A stretch of 64,000 nt of DNA from Cupriavidus sp. (GCA_031180665.1 JAPSLP010000004.1:121879-185878), one strand, 5' to 3'; shown: positions 8,289 through 17,146, numbered from the stretch's first letter. Numbers and translations: made by a program. The notes: a model not told the origin generated them from the letters alone.

Positions 8289-9199
8289 GGCTACTCCCCC
8301 CTACTTCGCTTACGTTGACCAATAAGGTAGGTGCGGCCTTACGCAGATATTTCGAGCCCTGTCGGCTGTCAGACAGCATCGTTCTTGGCAACATCTTCGC
8401 TCTCCGTACGCTCATACTCTTAACCCGTCAAGAATGTCCCGTGCGTCTTACTTCCATGTTGTTGTCTTAAATCCGCGGCGGATCATCACAACCCCAAAGT
8501 GGCATCCAAAGGCGCCATGGTAGGTAGGGAGATCCGAAGGGCGAGATGTTACCTCGAAATCCGCCATATCGGCCCTCGGCAACGTCACATTTTGAGTCTG
8601 GCAAGATCTCTCCTTGGTGTGGGTCCGGGGCGAGAACGTGTATTGGCTTAAACGTTCCTAATAGCTGTTATTACCTCAGCTAGGGACGCTGATACTTGCT
8701 AGAAACAACGTTGCGCAGAAATCTTGACGCTCGAACATGTTGCAGATTTCCGCGCATCAGAGTGGGAAGTGGAAGGGGCAGCAGATTAGCGCTGTCTCAA
8801 ATACCAGAACGCAAGATGGCCCCCGTACCGCGAAATCATTGGAAGACGTACATTTATCCTTAGTACAGCGGGACATGGTGGTAAGTACATGGCGGCACCA
8901 AGGCTGCGTCAGAGCTGTTTAGGATCGCATGAATGACTGCTTGCGGATGTTGCATGGGTGCTGCTATACCGAGAGCTACTTGTTGAAAATCGAAGGCTGG
9001 AAGTCGCTTATTGGCCGACATCCGGCGCCGCAGATTCCCTTTCTCCCCCAAAGCTAACATTCGTACGTCAAACTCAACGCTGTCCTGGTCTCGTCCGCCA
9101 AAGGTGTACAGAACGATGGACCCAGGGCCGCTCGAGGTCGGTACGACGGGCGCAAGCTCGGATACTAGCTGCTAAGCCCAACCGTAACCAGGAGCTGGT
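8289..9199. other. Gene-free low-GC stretch upstream of the cassette
   Basis: About 0.9 kb holding only short, mutually overlapping open frames (60-85 codons) with no recognisable domain and no convincing ribosome-binding site. The promoter of the ParB-like gene must lie in its left part. Composition resembles the island rather than the host genes. It could be decayed coding DNA or hold an unrecognised RNA; nothing specific can be claimed. Confidence 0.5.
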
Positions 9200-9718
9200 A
9201 TGTTCGACCACATGAAATTCGGCGTCACCGACTACACCGCAAGCAAAGCGTTCTTCCTCAAGGCACTGGAGCCGTTGGGCGTAGCTGTAGCCTCAGAAGG
9301 CCCACCGTCCTACGGCGTCGAGCTTTGCCCTCCAGGCAAGCCCTCACTCTGCCTCTTCCAGACCAACGAAAAACCAGCCCATCTCCACCTCGCCTTCAAA
9401 GCCGAAACACGCCACCAGGTAGATGCCTTCTATCGCGCCGCTCTCGATGCAGGCGCCAAAGACAACGGCCCACCCGGCCTGCGCCCGCACTACCACCCCA
9501 ACTACTACGCCGCCTTCGTCATCGGCCCCGATGGCCACAACATCGAAGTCGTTTGCCACGAGCCCGAAGCCGAAGCCAAAGCCAAAGCCAAAGCCAAAGC
9601 CAAAGCCAAAGCCAAAGCCAAAGCCAAAGCCAAAGCCAAAGCCGAAGCGAATCTACCGCTGCACCAAATCCCTGACCCCCTGCCGGCAAAGGCTGACGAA
9701 ATGCTGCGCCGCCGATGA
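9200..9718 (+). CDS. VOC family protein with an Ala-Lys repeat tail
   Basis: The first about 125 residues form a glyoxalase/dioxygenase-fold domain (MFDHMKFGVTDYTASKAFF at the start, HLHLAFKAET for the second module, GHNIEVVCHE at the end with the Glu ligand). After that the frame continues into an Ala-Lys dipeptide tract (about residues 126-149) and a tail of about 23 residues that overlaps the 3' end of the convergent lysR gene by 66 bp. Relatives normally end soon after the IEVVCHE segment, so the tail is an add-on created by the GCCAAA repeat. A GGAG precedes the ATG. Substrate unknown. Confidence 0.78.
   Translation: MFDHMKFGVTDYTASKAFFLKALEPLGVAVASEGPPSYGVELCPPGKPSLCLFQTNEKPAHLHLAFKAETRHQVDAFYRAALDAGAKDNGPPGLRPHYHPNYYAAFVIGPDGHNIEVVCHEPEAEAKAKAKAKAKAKAKAKAKAKAKAEANLPLHQIPDPLPAKADEMLRRR
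9575..9640 (+). repeat. (GCCAAA)11 hexanucleotide microsatellite
   Basis: Eleven uninterrupted GCCAAA units, flanked on each side by a GCCGAA variant. It lies in frame in the VOC gene and encodes alternating Ala and Lys. Because the unit is six bases, slippage adds or removes Ala-Lys pairs without shifting the frame. Confidence 0.97.
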
Positions 9719-10582
9719 CTGGCCGCGCCCGGGGTGAAACGCCAGAATTGCCCGGAATCGAACCGCCCCGGCGAACGGAACACTTCGCAGCCCAAGCGCC
9801 AGATAAGTCCGCGCAACCAGCGGATTGGTGATCGCGAGACCGGCACCCGCCAGCACCAGCGCGCATTGCGTATGGCTGTACGGCGTCGTCACGACGAAGC
9901 GTGGTGCGATCTGCTGCTCGGCGAAAGCAGCTTCCAGTTGCCGCTGGGCTGGGTCCGCGGCGTCGAGGCCGATCAGCGGGGCGTCGGCCAGGTCTGCGAC
10001 GCCGATTTTGGCCCGGGCCGCGAAGGGGTGCGTTGCCGGCACGATGCAGACTGCCGGCACGGCGTAGAACTCCGAAGCGGTCAGGCCGCTGGTGTCGACC
10101 TCATCGCCCATGAAGGCCAGGTCGAGTTCGCGTTGCAGCAGGCGTTCGCGCAGCGCGCGCGAGCTGTCGACCTCCAGCCTGCATTGGCTGCGCGGGTAGT
10201 TGTGCGAAAAGCTGGCCACGGCCGTTGGCATCACGCTGGCGGCCATCGCATGCAAGGCGCCGACGCGCAATACCGTGTCCTCGTGCTGGCGAAGCAGGTC
10301 GATCTTGCGCTGGACGGCGTCGAGGCCGATATAGACGCGCTCGACCTCGTCCATCAGCGCGGCGGCCTCGGCGGTCGGGACCATGCGGCCCTTGCTGCGG
10401 TCGAACAGTCGCAGCTGCGCGATCTTCTCCAGTTGCAGGACGATTTGGGTCACCGCCGGCTGGCTGATATGCAGCGCCTCGGCGGCGCGGCGGGCAGAGC
10501 CGAGCCTCATGACCATACGGAATACCTCGATCTGCCGCGCGCTGATGGACGGTTCGCCTGCGTCTTTCGCCGCCTCTTTCAT
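9653..10582 (-). CDS. LysR family transcriptional regulator
   Basis: The 309-aa regulator has an N-terminal winged helix-turn-helix (about residues 14-75: ISARQIEVFRMVMRLGSARR, then EALHISQPAVTQ) and a LysR substrate-binding domain from about residue 95. It is divergent from a PLP enzyme/Bug receptor pair, which it probably controls through the ATTGC-N6-GCAAT palindrome between them. Its 3' end overlaps the repeat-extended VOC gene. The effector ligand is unknown. Confidence 0.9.
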   Translation of the reverse strand: MKEAAKDAGEPSISARQIEVFRMVMRLGSARRAAEALHISQPAVTQIVLQLEKIAQLRLFDRSKGRMVPTAEAAALMDEVERVYIGLDAVQRKIDLLRQHEDTVLRVGALHAMAASVMPTAVASFSHNYPRSQCRLEVDSSRALRERLLQRELDLAFMGDEVDTSGLTASEFYAVPAVCIVPATHPFAARAKIGVADLADAPLIGLDAADPAQRQLEAAFAEQQIAPRFVVTTPYSHTQCALVLAGAGLAITNPLVARTYLALGLRSVPFAGAVRFRAILAFHPGRGQSSAAQHFVSLCRQGVRDLVQR

Positions 10583-10604
10583 TGGAGCCCTATAAGTTTG
10601 TCTT

Positions 10605-10620
10605 ATTGCAAAGCCGCAAT
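10605..10620. promoter_or_regulatory. Candidate LysR operator
   Basis: ATTGC-aaagcc-GCAAT is a 5-bp inverted repeat with a T-N11-A core, the usual LysR box geometry. It sits in the short region between the divergent lysR start (10582) and the PLP enzyme start (10663). Confidence 0.4.
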
Positions 10621-10662
10621 GGCTTTGATCGCAAAGGCATGCCGCGCCATAGACTTCACCGT

Positions 10663-11865
10663 ATGCAATCGTCGTCTATCGCCATGCCCCTCGACCGCTC
10701 ATCGAAGCCGCCCTCGACCTTCAATCCGACTCTCAACCCGGCGCTGCACGGGTTGCAATGCATCAGCTGCGAGGCCATCTATCCCGTGTCCGACCTCCCG
10801 GAAGGCTGCCCCGCCTGTCACAGCCGGGGCCGGCCCAGCAGTGTCGAAGCGGTCTACGACGCGCGAGCGTTCGATTTTGCACCAAAAAGCACAGGTTATC
10901 GCTGGGGGCATTGCCTGCCGTATCTGAATGGCGTGACGCTGGGCGAGGGCGACACACCCTGTCTTCCGGTGCCCGCGCTGGCCGAGCTGGCCGGCGTCGC
11001 CTCGGTATGGATCAAGAACGAAGGGGCGAACCCCACTGGCTCGCACAAGGACCGCATGTCGGCCCAGGCCGTGAGCCGAGCGCTGGCGATCGGCGCGAGC
11101 GAAGTGGTGCTGGCCTCGAGCGGCAATGCGGCGGTATCCGCCGCGGCCTACTGCGCAGCCGCGGGCCTGGGCTGCGAAGTGGCGACTTATCGGGATTTGC
11201 CGGCAATATTCGATGCGGCACTGCGCTACTACGGCGCCCGTCGCATCGTCTGCGAGACCGGCCACGCGCGGTGGCAGCATGTGAGCCGACGCGTCCGCGA
11301 CGATGGCGCGTTCGCGCTGACCAACTACAGCATTCCCGCGGTGGGCAGTCCGGTGTTCGGCGTGGAGGGCTATCGAGCGGCAGCACTCGAATGGGTGCAC
11401 CAGGGTTGCGAGCCGGACCATGTGATGGTGCCGACGGCGCGCGGCGACCTGCTGTGGGGCATCTATAGCGCGCTGCGCGATCTGGTTGCGGCAGGGCGGC
11501 TGGCCCGCGTGCCGAAGCTTTGGGCCGTCGAGCCGTTTCCGCGCCTGTCGCGCGTGCTGGCCGGCGAGGCACAACAGGGGGATTTCTATGGCGCCACGCA
11601 GCAGTTCTCGACCGCAGGATCGACGGTGACCGCGCAGCAGGTTCTCGCGGTGACGCGCTCCGGCGGCGGCGCAGTCGTCATTGACGACGATGCCGCCCGC
11701 GCCGGCACCGCAGCGCTGGCCTCGGCAGGATTCTGGGTCGAGCTGTGCGCTGGGGCTGGGCTCGCTGCGGCGCAAATGCTGCGCGCCGATGGGCGCATCG
11801 ATGCATCGCAATCCGTTCTTCTGATGTTGACGGCACGGGGCGATCGCGACCCCGCGCAAGGCTGA
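10663..11865 (+). CDS. Threonine synthase-like PLP-dependent enzyme
   Basis: Fold-type II PLP enzyme of 400 aa, related to threonine synthase and other beta-replacing lyases. The N-terminus carries a possible zinc ribbon (CISCEAIYP then CPAC). The PLP lysine lies in NPTGSHKDRMS, and the Ser/Gly-rich phosphate loop is ASSGNAAVSAA. The C-terminus has the LMLTARGDRD segment. It is unlikely to be the housekeeping thrC because it sits with a divergent LysR regulator and a Bug receptor 25 bp downstream, which suggests catabolism of an imported amino or organic acid. The start at 10663 is preferred; an in-frame ATG at 10684 is possible. Confidence 0.8.
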   Translation: MQSSSIAMPLDRSSKPPSTFNPTLNPALHGLQCISCEAIYPVSDLPEGCPACHSRGRPSSVEAVYDARAFDFAPKSTGYRWGHCLPYLNGVTLGEGDTPCLPVPALAELAGVASVWIKNEGANPTGSHKDRMSAQAVSRALAIGASEVVLASSGNAAVSAAAYCAAAGLGCEVATYRDLPAIFDAALRYYGARRIVCETGHARWQHVSRRVRDDGAFALTNYSIPAVGSPVFGVEGYRAAALEWVHQGCEPDHVMVPTARGDLLWGIYSALRDLVAAGRLARVPKLWAVEPFPRLSRVLAGEAQQGDFYGATQQFSTAGSTVTAQQVLAVTRSGGGAVVIDDDAARAGTAALASAGFWVELCAGAGLAAAQMLRADGRIDASQSVLLMLTARGDRDPAQG

Positions 11866-11890
11866 CCCTTACACAGGCTGGAGTCTTTCC

Positions 11891-12859
11891 ATGACGCTGC
11901 GCTATCTGATCGCCTCCCTCGCAATCTGCCTCACCGCCCATGCCCCCGCGGCCATGTCGGCCTATCCGGAAAAACCCATTCGCCTCGTCGTGCCCTGGGC
12001 CGCGGGCGGCAGTACCGATGCGCTGGCGCGTGCGGTGGCGCAGCGGATGAGCGAGTCGATGGGCCAGCCCGTGGTCGTGGAGAACCGGGCAGGGGCCTCG
12101 GGCCGCATCGGCGCAGAGGCCGTGGCAAAGGCGGCCCCGGACGGCTACACCTTGGGCGTCATCGAACTGGCCCATACGGTCGCGCCGTCGGTGTTCCGCC
12201 AGATGCCATACGACCTGCTGCGCGATTTCGCGCCGGTGTCGTTGCTTGGGGAATCGCCGCTGGTGCTGTTCGCCGATAGCACCCGCTATCGACCCGGGGA
12301 GGCACAGCGCTTCCTTGCCGATGCGCGCAAGCAGGGCAAACCGCTGCAACTGGCCACGAGCGGCAACGGCACGATCAGCCATCTGGCGGCCAAGATGTTC
12401 GAAGCGCAAGCTGGCGTGCCGATCGATGCGGTGCCCTACCGCGGCTCCGCGCCCGCGCTCACCGACGTCTCCTCGCAACTGGTCGCTGGCCATTTCGCCA
12501 CGCTGGCAAGCGGCAGCAGTCTGCTCGGCGCGGGCAAGATCACCGCGCTGATGGTCACCGGGCCGGCGCGCATTGCGGCGCTGCCCAATGTGCCGACTGC
12601 CGCCGAGGCTAAACTCCCGGCGCTGCAGATCAGCCAGTGGTGGGCCATCGTCGCACCCGCACGCACGCCGTCGACTGTGGTCAGCAAGCTGGGTGACGAG
12701 GTACGCGCGGCGCTCACCAATCCGCAGACCAAGGCGCGGCTGGATAGCCAGGGCATCGACCTGAAGGCATCCTCGCCCGCGCAACTGGGCGACAGGCTGC
12801 GCGGCGAGGTCGATCGTTGGGCGGCGCTGGTGAAGCAGGCGGGTATCCAGCCGGAATAA
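11891..12859 (+). CDS. Bug-family (TctC-type) periplasmic solute receptor
   Basis: The 322-aa product has a signal peptide (MTLRYLIASLAICLTAHAPA then AAMS-AYP) and the Bug-family start YPEKPIRLVVPWAAGGSTDA. Typical internal motifs follow (VVENRAGASG, the AATSGNGT-like segment, DAVPYRGSAPAL). These receptors bind carboxylates or small amides for tripartite tricarboxylate transporters, whose membrane subunits are usually encoded elsewhere; none is here. It is in an apparent operon with the upstream PLP enzyme. Confidence 0.88.
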   Translation: MTLRYLIASLAICLTAHAPAAMSAYPEKPIRLVVPWAAGGSTDALARAVAQRMSESMGQPVVVENRAGASGRIGAEAVAKAAPDGYTLGVIELAHTVAPSVFRQMPYDLLRDFAPVSLLGESPLVLFADSTRYRPGEAQRFLADARKQGKPLQLATSGNGTISHLAAKMFEAQAGVPIDAVPYRGSAPALTDVSSQLVAGHFATLASGSSLLGAGKITALMVTGPARIAALPNVPTAAEAKLPALQISQWWAIVAPARTPSTVVSKLGDEVRAALTNPQTKARLDSQGIDLKASSPAQLGDRLRGEVDRWAALVKQAGIQPE

Positions 12860-12903
12860 GGATCGGCGCAGATCCCGTTATCGCGGCGGGATCCAATCGT
12901 TCG

Positions 12904-12985
12904 TCAGGCGCGTTGGCCCGTGTCGCCGATCCCGGCCAGCAGGTATCAGGCGCGTTGGCCCACGTCGCCGATCGCCGCCAGCAGA
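12904..12985. repeat. 42-bp tandem duplication across a stop codon
   Basis: Two copies of a roughly 40-bp sequence starting TCAGGCGCGTTGGCCC begin at 12904 and 12946 (period 42). The right copy contains the last codons and stop of the minus-strand gene ending at 12946. The left copy is a slightly diverged duplicate lying beyond the stop. Confidence 0.9.
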
Positions 12986-14382
12986 TCGTCCGCATGGACC
13001 ATCCATTCCCGGACTTGCCGCAGCCTCCGGTATTGATTCAGCACGGCGCTCCACTGCGGCGATTCCAGCAGTTGATGCCAGACCGGCTCGAGGTCTCGCG
13101 AATCCGCCTGCTGCGTCTCGATCAGCTTGCTGGCGAATTCAAGGGTGGCCGGTGCCGACAGCAGCTGCATCCGGCTGGCAGCACCTAGCACGCGTGGATT
13201 GGATTCGGCGGGCGCATCGCTGCAGTACAGGACCTTGCTGGCGAGGCCCGTCTCGTCGGTTGGCAGCGCGCTCAGCGAGGCGCCGCGCAGGCGCACGGTG
13301 CCTTGTTCCGTCTGGAATGCGTACACGACGTGTTTCTCGGCGTGGGCGAGCAAGCGTAAGCCGCGCAGCAGCCGGGGGAGGTCCGTTGTGGCCGCGTCCA
13401 CGGAGGCTTTGGCTTCCACCAGCAGGCACACGTCCCAGGCCGGCGTTTCGTCGTTCGTCTCCGCCTGTCTGAGCAGCACCGCATCCCATTCGGTCTTGGC
13501 CCGCTCATGGCTGGCCGGCAGCGATGCCGGCACGCGCATCGAGGTCACGACGCGAAAAGGGACCCGGTCGGGCGCCGATGTTCCCTCCGCGTCGTTGAGC
13601 CGCTGTGCCAACGCGCGCAGCGCCTGGGCGGCCAGCGCTTCGACGGCGGCCCCGCGCTGCCGCGAGGAAACGCCTTGCGCCGTCGCGGTGGCGGTTCCCG
13701 AGCGAGGGCCTTGCCTGTCCCATAGCGTCCGATACTGGCGGACCTGCGCATCCGAGCTCAGCGCTTCGAGCCGGCGCAAGCGTTCCAGTGCGGGACTGTG
13801 CAACAGTTGCGCCAATGCCGGCTGCAGCGGCGCTGCGTTCGACATTGCGTTCGGCGCCTCGTTCGAAATTGCCGGCATGGCGAGCAGCCCTCGAACGGTA
13901 TCGTGCAGCGCTGCCCAGGAGGAAGCCGACGCGGCCGCGTGGAGCCCGGTCATTGCCTCGCGCTGCGGGCCCGATGCGTGTCGCTGCGGTTTGTTCGGAT
14001 GAGCCACCGCATTGACGGCGGCCAGCACCAGCCTGCGGTCCTGCTCGGCGCGGGCCGCCAGCGATGCGTACTCGCGCACGTGAGGCACCCGGTGCCGCAG
14101 CACCATCGCCTGGAACGCCGGGTCTCCGGCATCCGGCCGGATCGCGTCCCGCACCATGCGCGCGAGCGATTCGATGAACAGATGCTTCAGTGCGGCGCTG
14201 GGGACTTCACCGTTGGCGAGCGCGAGACGAGCCTGCTCGATGGTCACCGCTAGCGCCGTCGTGGGATTGGCCTCGTGAATCCGTTCCGGCACGACGCCGA
14301 TCGCCGGCAAGCGATACCGGCGTGCGACGGCGCGCAGCGTGTCGTCGAGTAGGGCTGGCGGTGGCGGCAGCGGCAGGGACAT
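12946..14382 (-). CDS. Uncharacterised protein with PD-(D/E)XK-like motif set
   Basis: No named family recognised for this 478-aa protein. The N-terminal half is Ala/Arg-rich and helical. From about residue 240 the spacing of conserved-type residues resembles a PD-(D/E)XK nuclease core: a helix with SRQRGAAVEALAAQ (E248), a strand with KTEWDAVLLRQ (D300) and a strand LLVEAKAS (E323, K325). A helix follows (DLPRLLRGLRLLAH). The C-terminal region (about 375-478) is another helical segment. A nuclease or nuclease-derived protein is my inference. It has a 15-bp repeat array directly upstream and a 42-bp duplication across its stop codon. Confidence 0.6.
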   Translation of the reverse strand: MSLPLPPPPALLDDTLRAVARRYRLPAIGVVPERIHEANPTTALAVTIEQARLALANGEVPSAALKHLFIESLARMVRDAIRPDAGDPAFQAMVLRHRVPHVREYASLAARAEQDRRLVLAAVNAVAHPNKPQRHASGPQREAMTGLHAAASASSWAALHDTVRGLLAMPAISNEAPNAMSNAAPLQPALAQLLHSPALERLRRLEALSSDAQVRQYRTLWDRQGPRSGTATATAQGVSSRQRGAAVEALAAQALRALAQRLNDAEGTSAPDRVPFRVVTSMRVPASLPASHERAKTEWDAVLLRQAETNDETPAWDVCLLVEAKASVDAATTDLPRLLRGLRLLAHAEKHVVYAFQTEQGTVRLRGASLSALPTDETGLASKVLYCSDAPAESNPRVLGAASRMQLLSAPATLEFASKLIETQQADSRDLEPVWHQLLESPQWSAVLNQYRRLRQVREWMVHADDLLAAIGDVGQRA

Positions 14383-14400
14383 GCGTGCAATGGTAGCAAT

Positions 14401-14505
14401 GACTCACGCGCCCAACGACTCCCGCACCAATGACGCCCGCACCGGTTACGCCCGCGCCGGTTACGCCCGCGCCGATGACTCCAGCGCTGGTGACTCCCGC
14501 ACCCC
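14401..14505. repeat. 15-bp imperfect tandem repeat, seven copies
   Basis: Seven units of 15 bp related to TGACGCCCGCACCGG run from 14401 to 14505. They fill the space just upstream of the start codon of the minus-strand gene at 14382 and so may overlap its promoter. The plus-strand reading gives a Thr-Pro-Ala repeat, but no gene features support translation. Confidence 0.9.
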
Positions 14506-14546
14506 AACGCGCCCCGATGTCCCTTGGGGACCCCCGCGCAGTCTTG

Positions 14547-15653
14547 TCACCCCGCGCGCGCCATGGCACCGAGGCGCCCGAGCACTTCGTCCAGCTCGGC
14601 ATTCAACGTCGCCACCAGTTCCGCCGCCGGCAGCGAACGCGCCAACGGTGCGGCCTGGCCCGCCCATTGCGCGGCAAAGTCCGCGCTGCCCTTTGCCTTG
14701 GCCGCGGCATGCAGCGCCTTGCCGGCGTCATAGGTGATCGGGTAATCCGGGATCGGCGGCGCATCGGCGGCGACGCCCAGTTCGGTGAAGCGATTGACGA
14801 AGCCCCGCGCGGCGCGTCCCGAGATGGCGCGCGTCAGCGTGGTGGGGCGCGTCTGGTCCGCCAGCAGCGCTTCGCGATACGCGGCGTCGGCCACCGTCTC
14901 GGGGCAGGCCACGAACGCAGTGCCCAGCTGCGCGGCCGTCGCGCCCAGGGCCAGCGCGGCTGCGATGCCGGCGCCGTCCATGATGCCGCCCGCGGCAATC
15001 ACCGGCAGGCTGGTCTTGCGCACCAGCAGGCGGACCAGGGCCATCGTGCCCAGCCCTTCGTCGAAGCCCTGCGTATCGACCACGCCGCGATGGCCGCCGG
15101 CCTCGACGCCCTGCGCCACCACGGCATCGATACCAGCCGCTTCGACCTGACGCGCTTCGGAAATCGTCGTCGCCGACGCCAGCAGCACGATGCCCGCCTC
15201 GCGCAGCGCCTCGATCCATGCCTGCTTCGGCAGGCCGAAGTGGAAGCTGACGACCGCGGGCTTCTCTTCGAGCAGCATCTCGAACATCGCGTCGTCGGCG
15301 ACGAAGCTCCGATAGATCTCGCGCAGCGAGGCCGGCGGCGTCGCCCCGAATTCGGCGAAGCGCGGCGCCAGGTAGTCGAGCCAGCCGCGTTCGCGCTGCG
15401 CATCGGCCTGGGCGGGCACATGGCAGAACAGATTGATATTGAACGGGCGATCGGTCAGCGCGCGCGTGTCGCGAATGGCCTGGCGTGCGGCATCGGCGTT
15501 CATCGCGCCGACGCCGAGCGAGCCGAGGCCGCCGGCGTTGGAGACGGCGGCGGCGAGCGCGGGCGTGCTGACGCCTGCCATCGGCGCCTGGATGATCGGC
15601 GTCGACATGCCGAGTCGGGCCAGCAGCCCGTTTGCAGCGGAAGAGGGGGTCAT
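14547..15653 (-). CDS. Nitronate monooxygenase (2-nitropropane dioxygenase family)
   Basis: FMN-dependent TIM-barrel enzyme that oxidises alkyl nitronates. The 368-aa product starts at the ATG at 15653, where a GGAG site precedes it. Visible family motifs are [13 protein letters not shown] near the N-terminus, [24 protein letters not shown] (flavin and substrate loop with His), [18 protein letters not shown] (phosphate-binding) and [13 protein letters not shown]. The upstream part of the long open frame is non-coding. A LysR gene lies 26 bp upstream on the same strand, so the two are likely co-transcribed. Confidence 0.9.
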   Translation of the reverse strand: MTPSSAANGLLARLGMSTPIIQAPMAGVSTPALAAAVSNAGGLGSLGVGAMNADAARQAIRDTRALTDRPFNINLFCHVPAQADAQRERGWLDYLAPRFAEFGATPPASLREIYRSFVADDAMFEMLLEEKPAVVSFHFGLPKQAWIEALREAGIVLLASATTISEARQVEAAGIDAVVAQGVEAGGHRGVVDTQGFDEGLGTMALVRLLVRKTSLPVIAAGGIMDGAGIAAALALGATAAQLGTAFVACPETVADAAYREALLADQTRPTTLTRAISGRAARGFVNRFTELGVAADAPPIPDYPITYDAGKALHAAAKAKGSADFAAQWAGQAAPLARSLPAAELVATLNAELDEVLGRLGAMARAG

Positions 15654-15679
15654 GGGAGGCTCCTTCGGGAATCGACCGC

Positions 15680-16567
15680 TCAGCCTTGGCGCAGCTCGTG
15701 CAGCAATGCTTCGTAGGCGGCGGTGGTGAAGCCGGCGCGCTTGACCAGGAAGGTATGCGCGGAGCGCACCGGCACGGTGTGAAAGTCGGCGCTGTCGCGA
15801 TGCAAGGCGAGCAGCGACTTGGGCAGGATGGCGAAGGCCGAGCCCGCGCTGACGCAGGCCAGGATCGCGTGATAGGAGGGCATTTCGCGCACGGTCAGGT
15901 TGCGGCGCAGGGCCTCGTCGGCCTGTGCCAGCCATTCTTCGGCGCAGCGGCGATAGGTGCAGCCGCGCGTGAAGCCGGCCAGCGTGCGCAGCGTGACGTC
16001 CTGCGGCCGCCGTACGCGCGGATGGCTGGCCGGCAGCACCAGCACCAGTTCCTCGGTGAACAGGAACGTGCCTTCGAGCCCCGGCGCCATGTCTTCCATC
16101 GACAGCTGGCGCGGCGATCCATTGCCCGGATGGGCGACGATCGCGCAGTCGAGCTGGTGCAAGGCGACCGCATCGGCCAGCGCCTGCGCGGTGCCGGTGC
16201 GGATCTCGACGTCGACCAGCGGATAGCTTGCGTGATAGCGGGCCAGCGGCTTTGGCAGGCGGGCTGCCGCGGCGCTTTCCATGGTGCCCAGCCGCAGCTT
16301 GCCGGTGGGGACGTCGTGCCGCATCGCCTGCCGCGCTTCCTCGGCCAGCGCCAGCAGCCGCTCCGCATAACCCAGCAGCTTTTGCCCTTCGGCGGTCAGC
16401 GTCATCCGTTTGCTGTCGCGCTGGAACAGCGTGACGCCGAGGCTGTCCTCGAGCTGCTTGATGCGCGTGGTGACGTTCGACTGCACGCGATCGAGCGCGC
16501 GCGCGGCCCGCGTGACGCTCTGCTCCTGCGCCACGGCGCGGAAGATTTCCAGTTCGGCCAGTTCCAT
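15680..16567 (-). CDS. LysR family transcriptional regulator
   Basis: The 295-aa regulator begins [20 protein letters not shown] at the ATG at 16567; the 11 upstream codons in the open frame are not needed. A winged HTH occupies residues 1-60 ([20 protein letters not shown]) and the effector-binding domain follows. It precedes the nitronate monooxygenase gene on the same strand, which it may regulate. Its upstream region abuts the minisatellite block. Confidence 0.88.
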   Translation of the reverse strand: MELAELEIFRAVAQEQSVTRAARALDRVQSNVTTRIKQLEDSLGVTLFQRDSKRMTLTAEGQKLLGYAERLLALAEEARQAMRHDVPTGKLRLGTMESAAAARLPKPLARYHASYPLVDVEIRTGTAQALADAVALHQLDCAIVAHPGNGSPRQLSMEDMAPGLEGTFLFTEELVLVLPASHPRVRRPQDVTLRTLAGFTRGCTYRRCAEEWLAQADEALRRNLTVREMPSYHAILACVSAGSAFAILPKSLLALHRDSADFHTVPVRSAHTFLVKRAGFTTAAYEALLHELRQG

Positions 16568-16691
16568 CGGATGCGGCGCGGGGTTTCGCGTCGTTCTCAA
16601 TTCAGGAATGAAGATGGATTTAATATCCTGTATCGAGAACGGAAAGTCAAGGCGGCGGTGTGGGGATGTTGGGGGAATGCCGTTAAACCAC

Positions 16692-16729
16692 CCCCTCTCC
16701 CCAACCCTCTCCCCCTGAGGGGGAGAGGG
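16692..16729. repeat. Dispersed palindromic element (left flank of minisatellite)
   Basis: CCCTCTCCCC-type sequence followed by CTCTCCCCCTGAGGGGGAGAG. It belongs to the same CCCTCTCCC(G/C)-GGGAGAGGG family found at 17237-17274 and 33614-33801, here in inverted orientation to the right-hand copy. Confidence 0.85.
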
Positions 16730-17146
16730 AGAACACAGAGCGCGGAATCAAAGTCCCGCGAGGGGGAAGGTGAGCACAGAGCGCGGAATCACAGTCCCGG
16801 CGAGGGAGAGGGAGAACACAGAGCGCGGAATCAAAGTCCAGGCGAGGCGGAAGGAGAACACAGAGCGCGGAATCAAAGTCCCGGCGAGGCGGAAGGAGAA
16901 CACAGAGCGCGGAATCAAAGTCCCGGCGAGGGGAAGGAGAACACAGAGCGCGCAATCACGGTCCCGGCGAGGGAGAAGGAGAACACAGAGCGCGCAACCA
17001 CGGTCCCGGCGAGGAAGAAGGAGAACACAGAGCGCGCAATCAGAGTCCCAGCGAGCGAGAGGGAGAACACAGAGCGCGGAATCAAAGTCCCGGCGAGGCG
17101 GAAGGAGAACACAGAGCGCGGAATCAAAGTCCCGGCGGGGCGGAGG
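16729..17146. repeat. 42-bp minisatellite, ten copies
   Basis: Ten tandem copies of a unit starting GAGAACACAGAGCGC. Copy starts: 16729, 16772, 16812, 16854, 16896, 16937, 16979, 17021, 17063, 17105. Most are exactly 42 bp; copies 1, 2 and 5 are 43, 40 and 41 bp. Two sequence subtypes alternate (GCGGAATCAAAGTCCC and GCGCAATCACGGTCCC), which shows internal duplication. Both strands read open over long distances, a by-product of the repeat. There are no spacers, so it is not a CRISPR. Confidence 0.95.

Noticed and set aside
4393..9199. Island with integrase and att sites
   Set aside because: Composition suggests acquired DNA, but I found no integrase, tRNA target or flanking direct repeat, so only an island-like stretch is claimed.
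8737..9215. Short frames of 60-85 codons upstream of the VOC gene as possible small proteins
   Set aside because: Overlapping frames on both strands, no ribosome-binding sites and no domain or membrane features.
9734..10927. 397-codon plus-strand frame antisense to lysR
   Set aside because: Mirror of the LysR gene; no recognisable domain and low-complexity His/Arg/Gln-rich content.
14430..15716. Plus-strand frame beginning with a Thr-Pro-Ala repeat
   Set aside because: Starts in the 15-bp DNA repeat and continues antisense to nitronate monooxygenase; no coding features.
16729..17146. Possible CRISPR array
   Set aside because: Units are contiguous 42-bp tandem repeats without unique spacers, and no cas genes are present.
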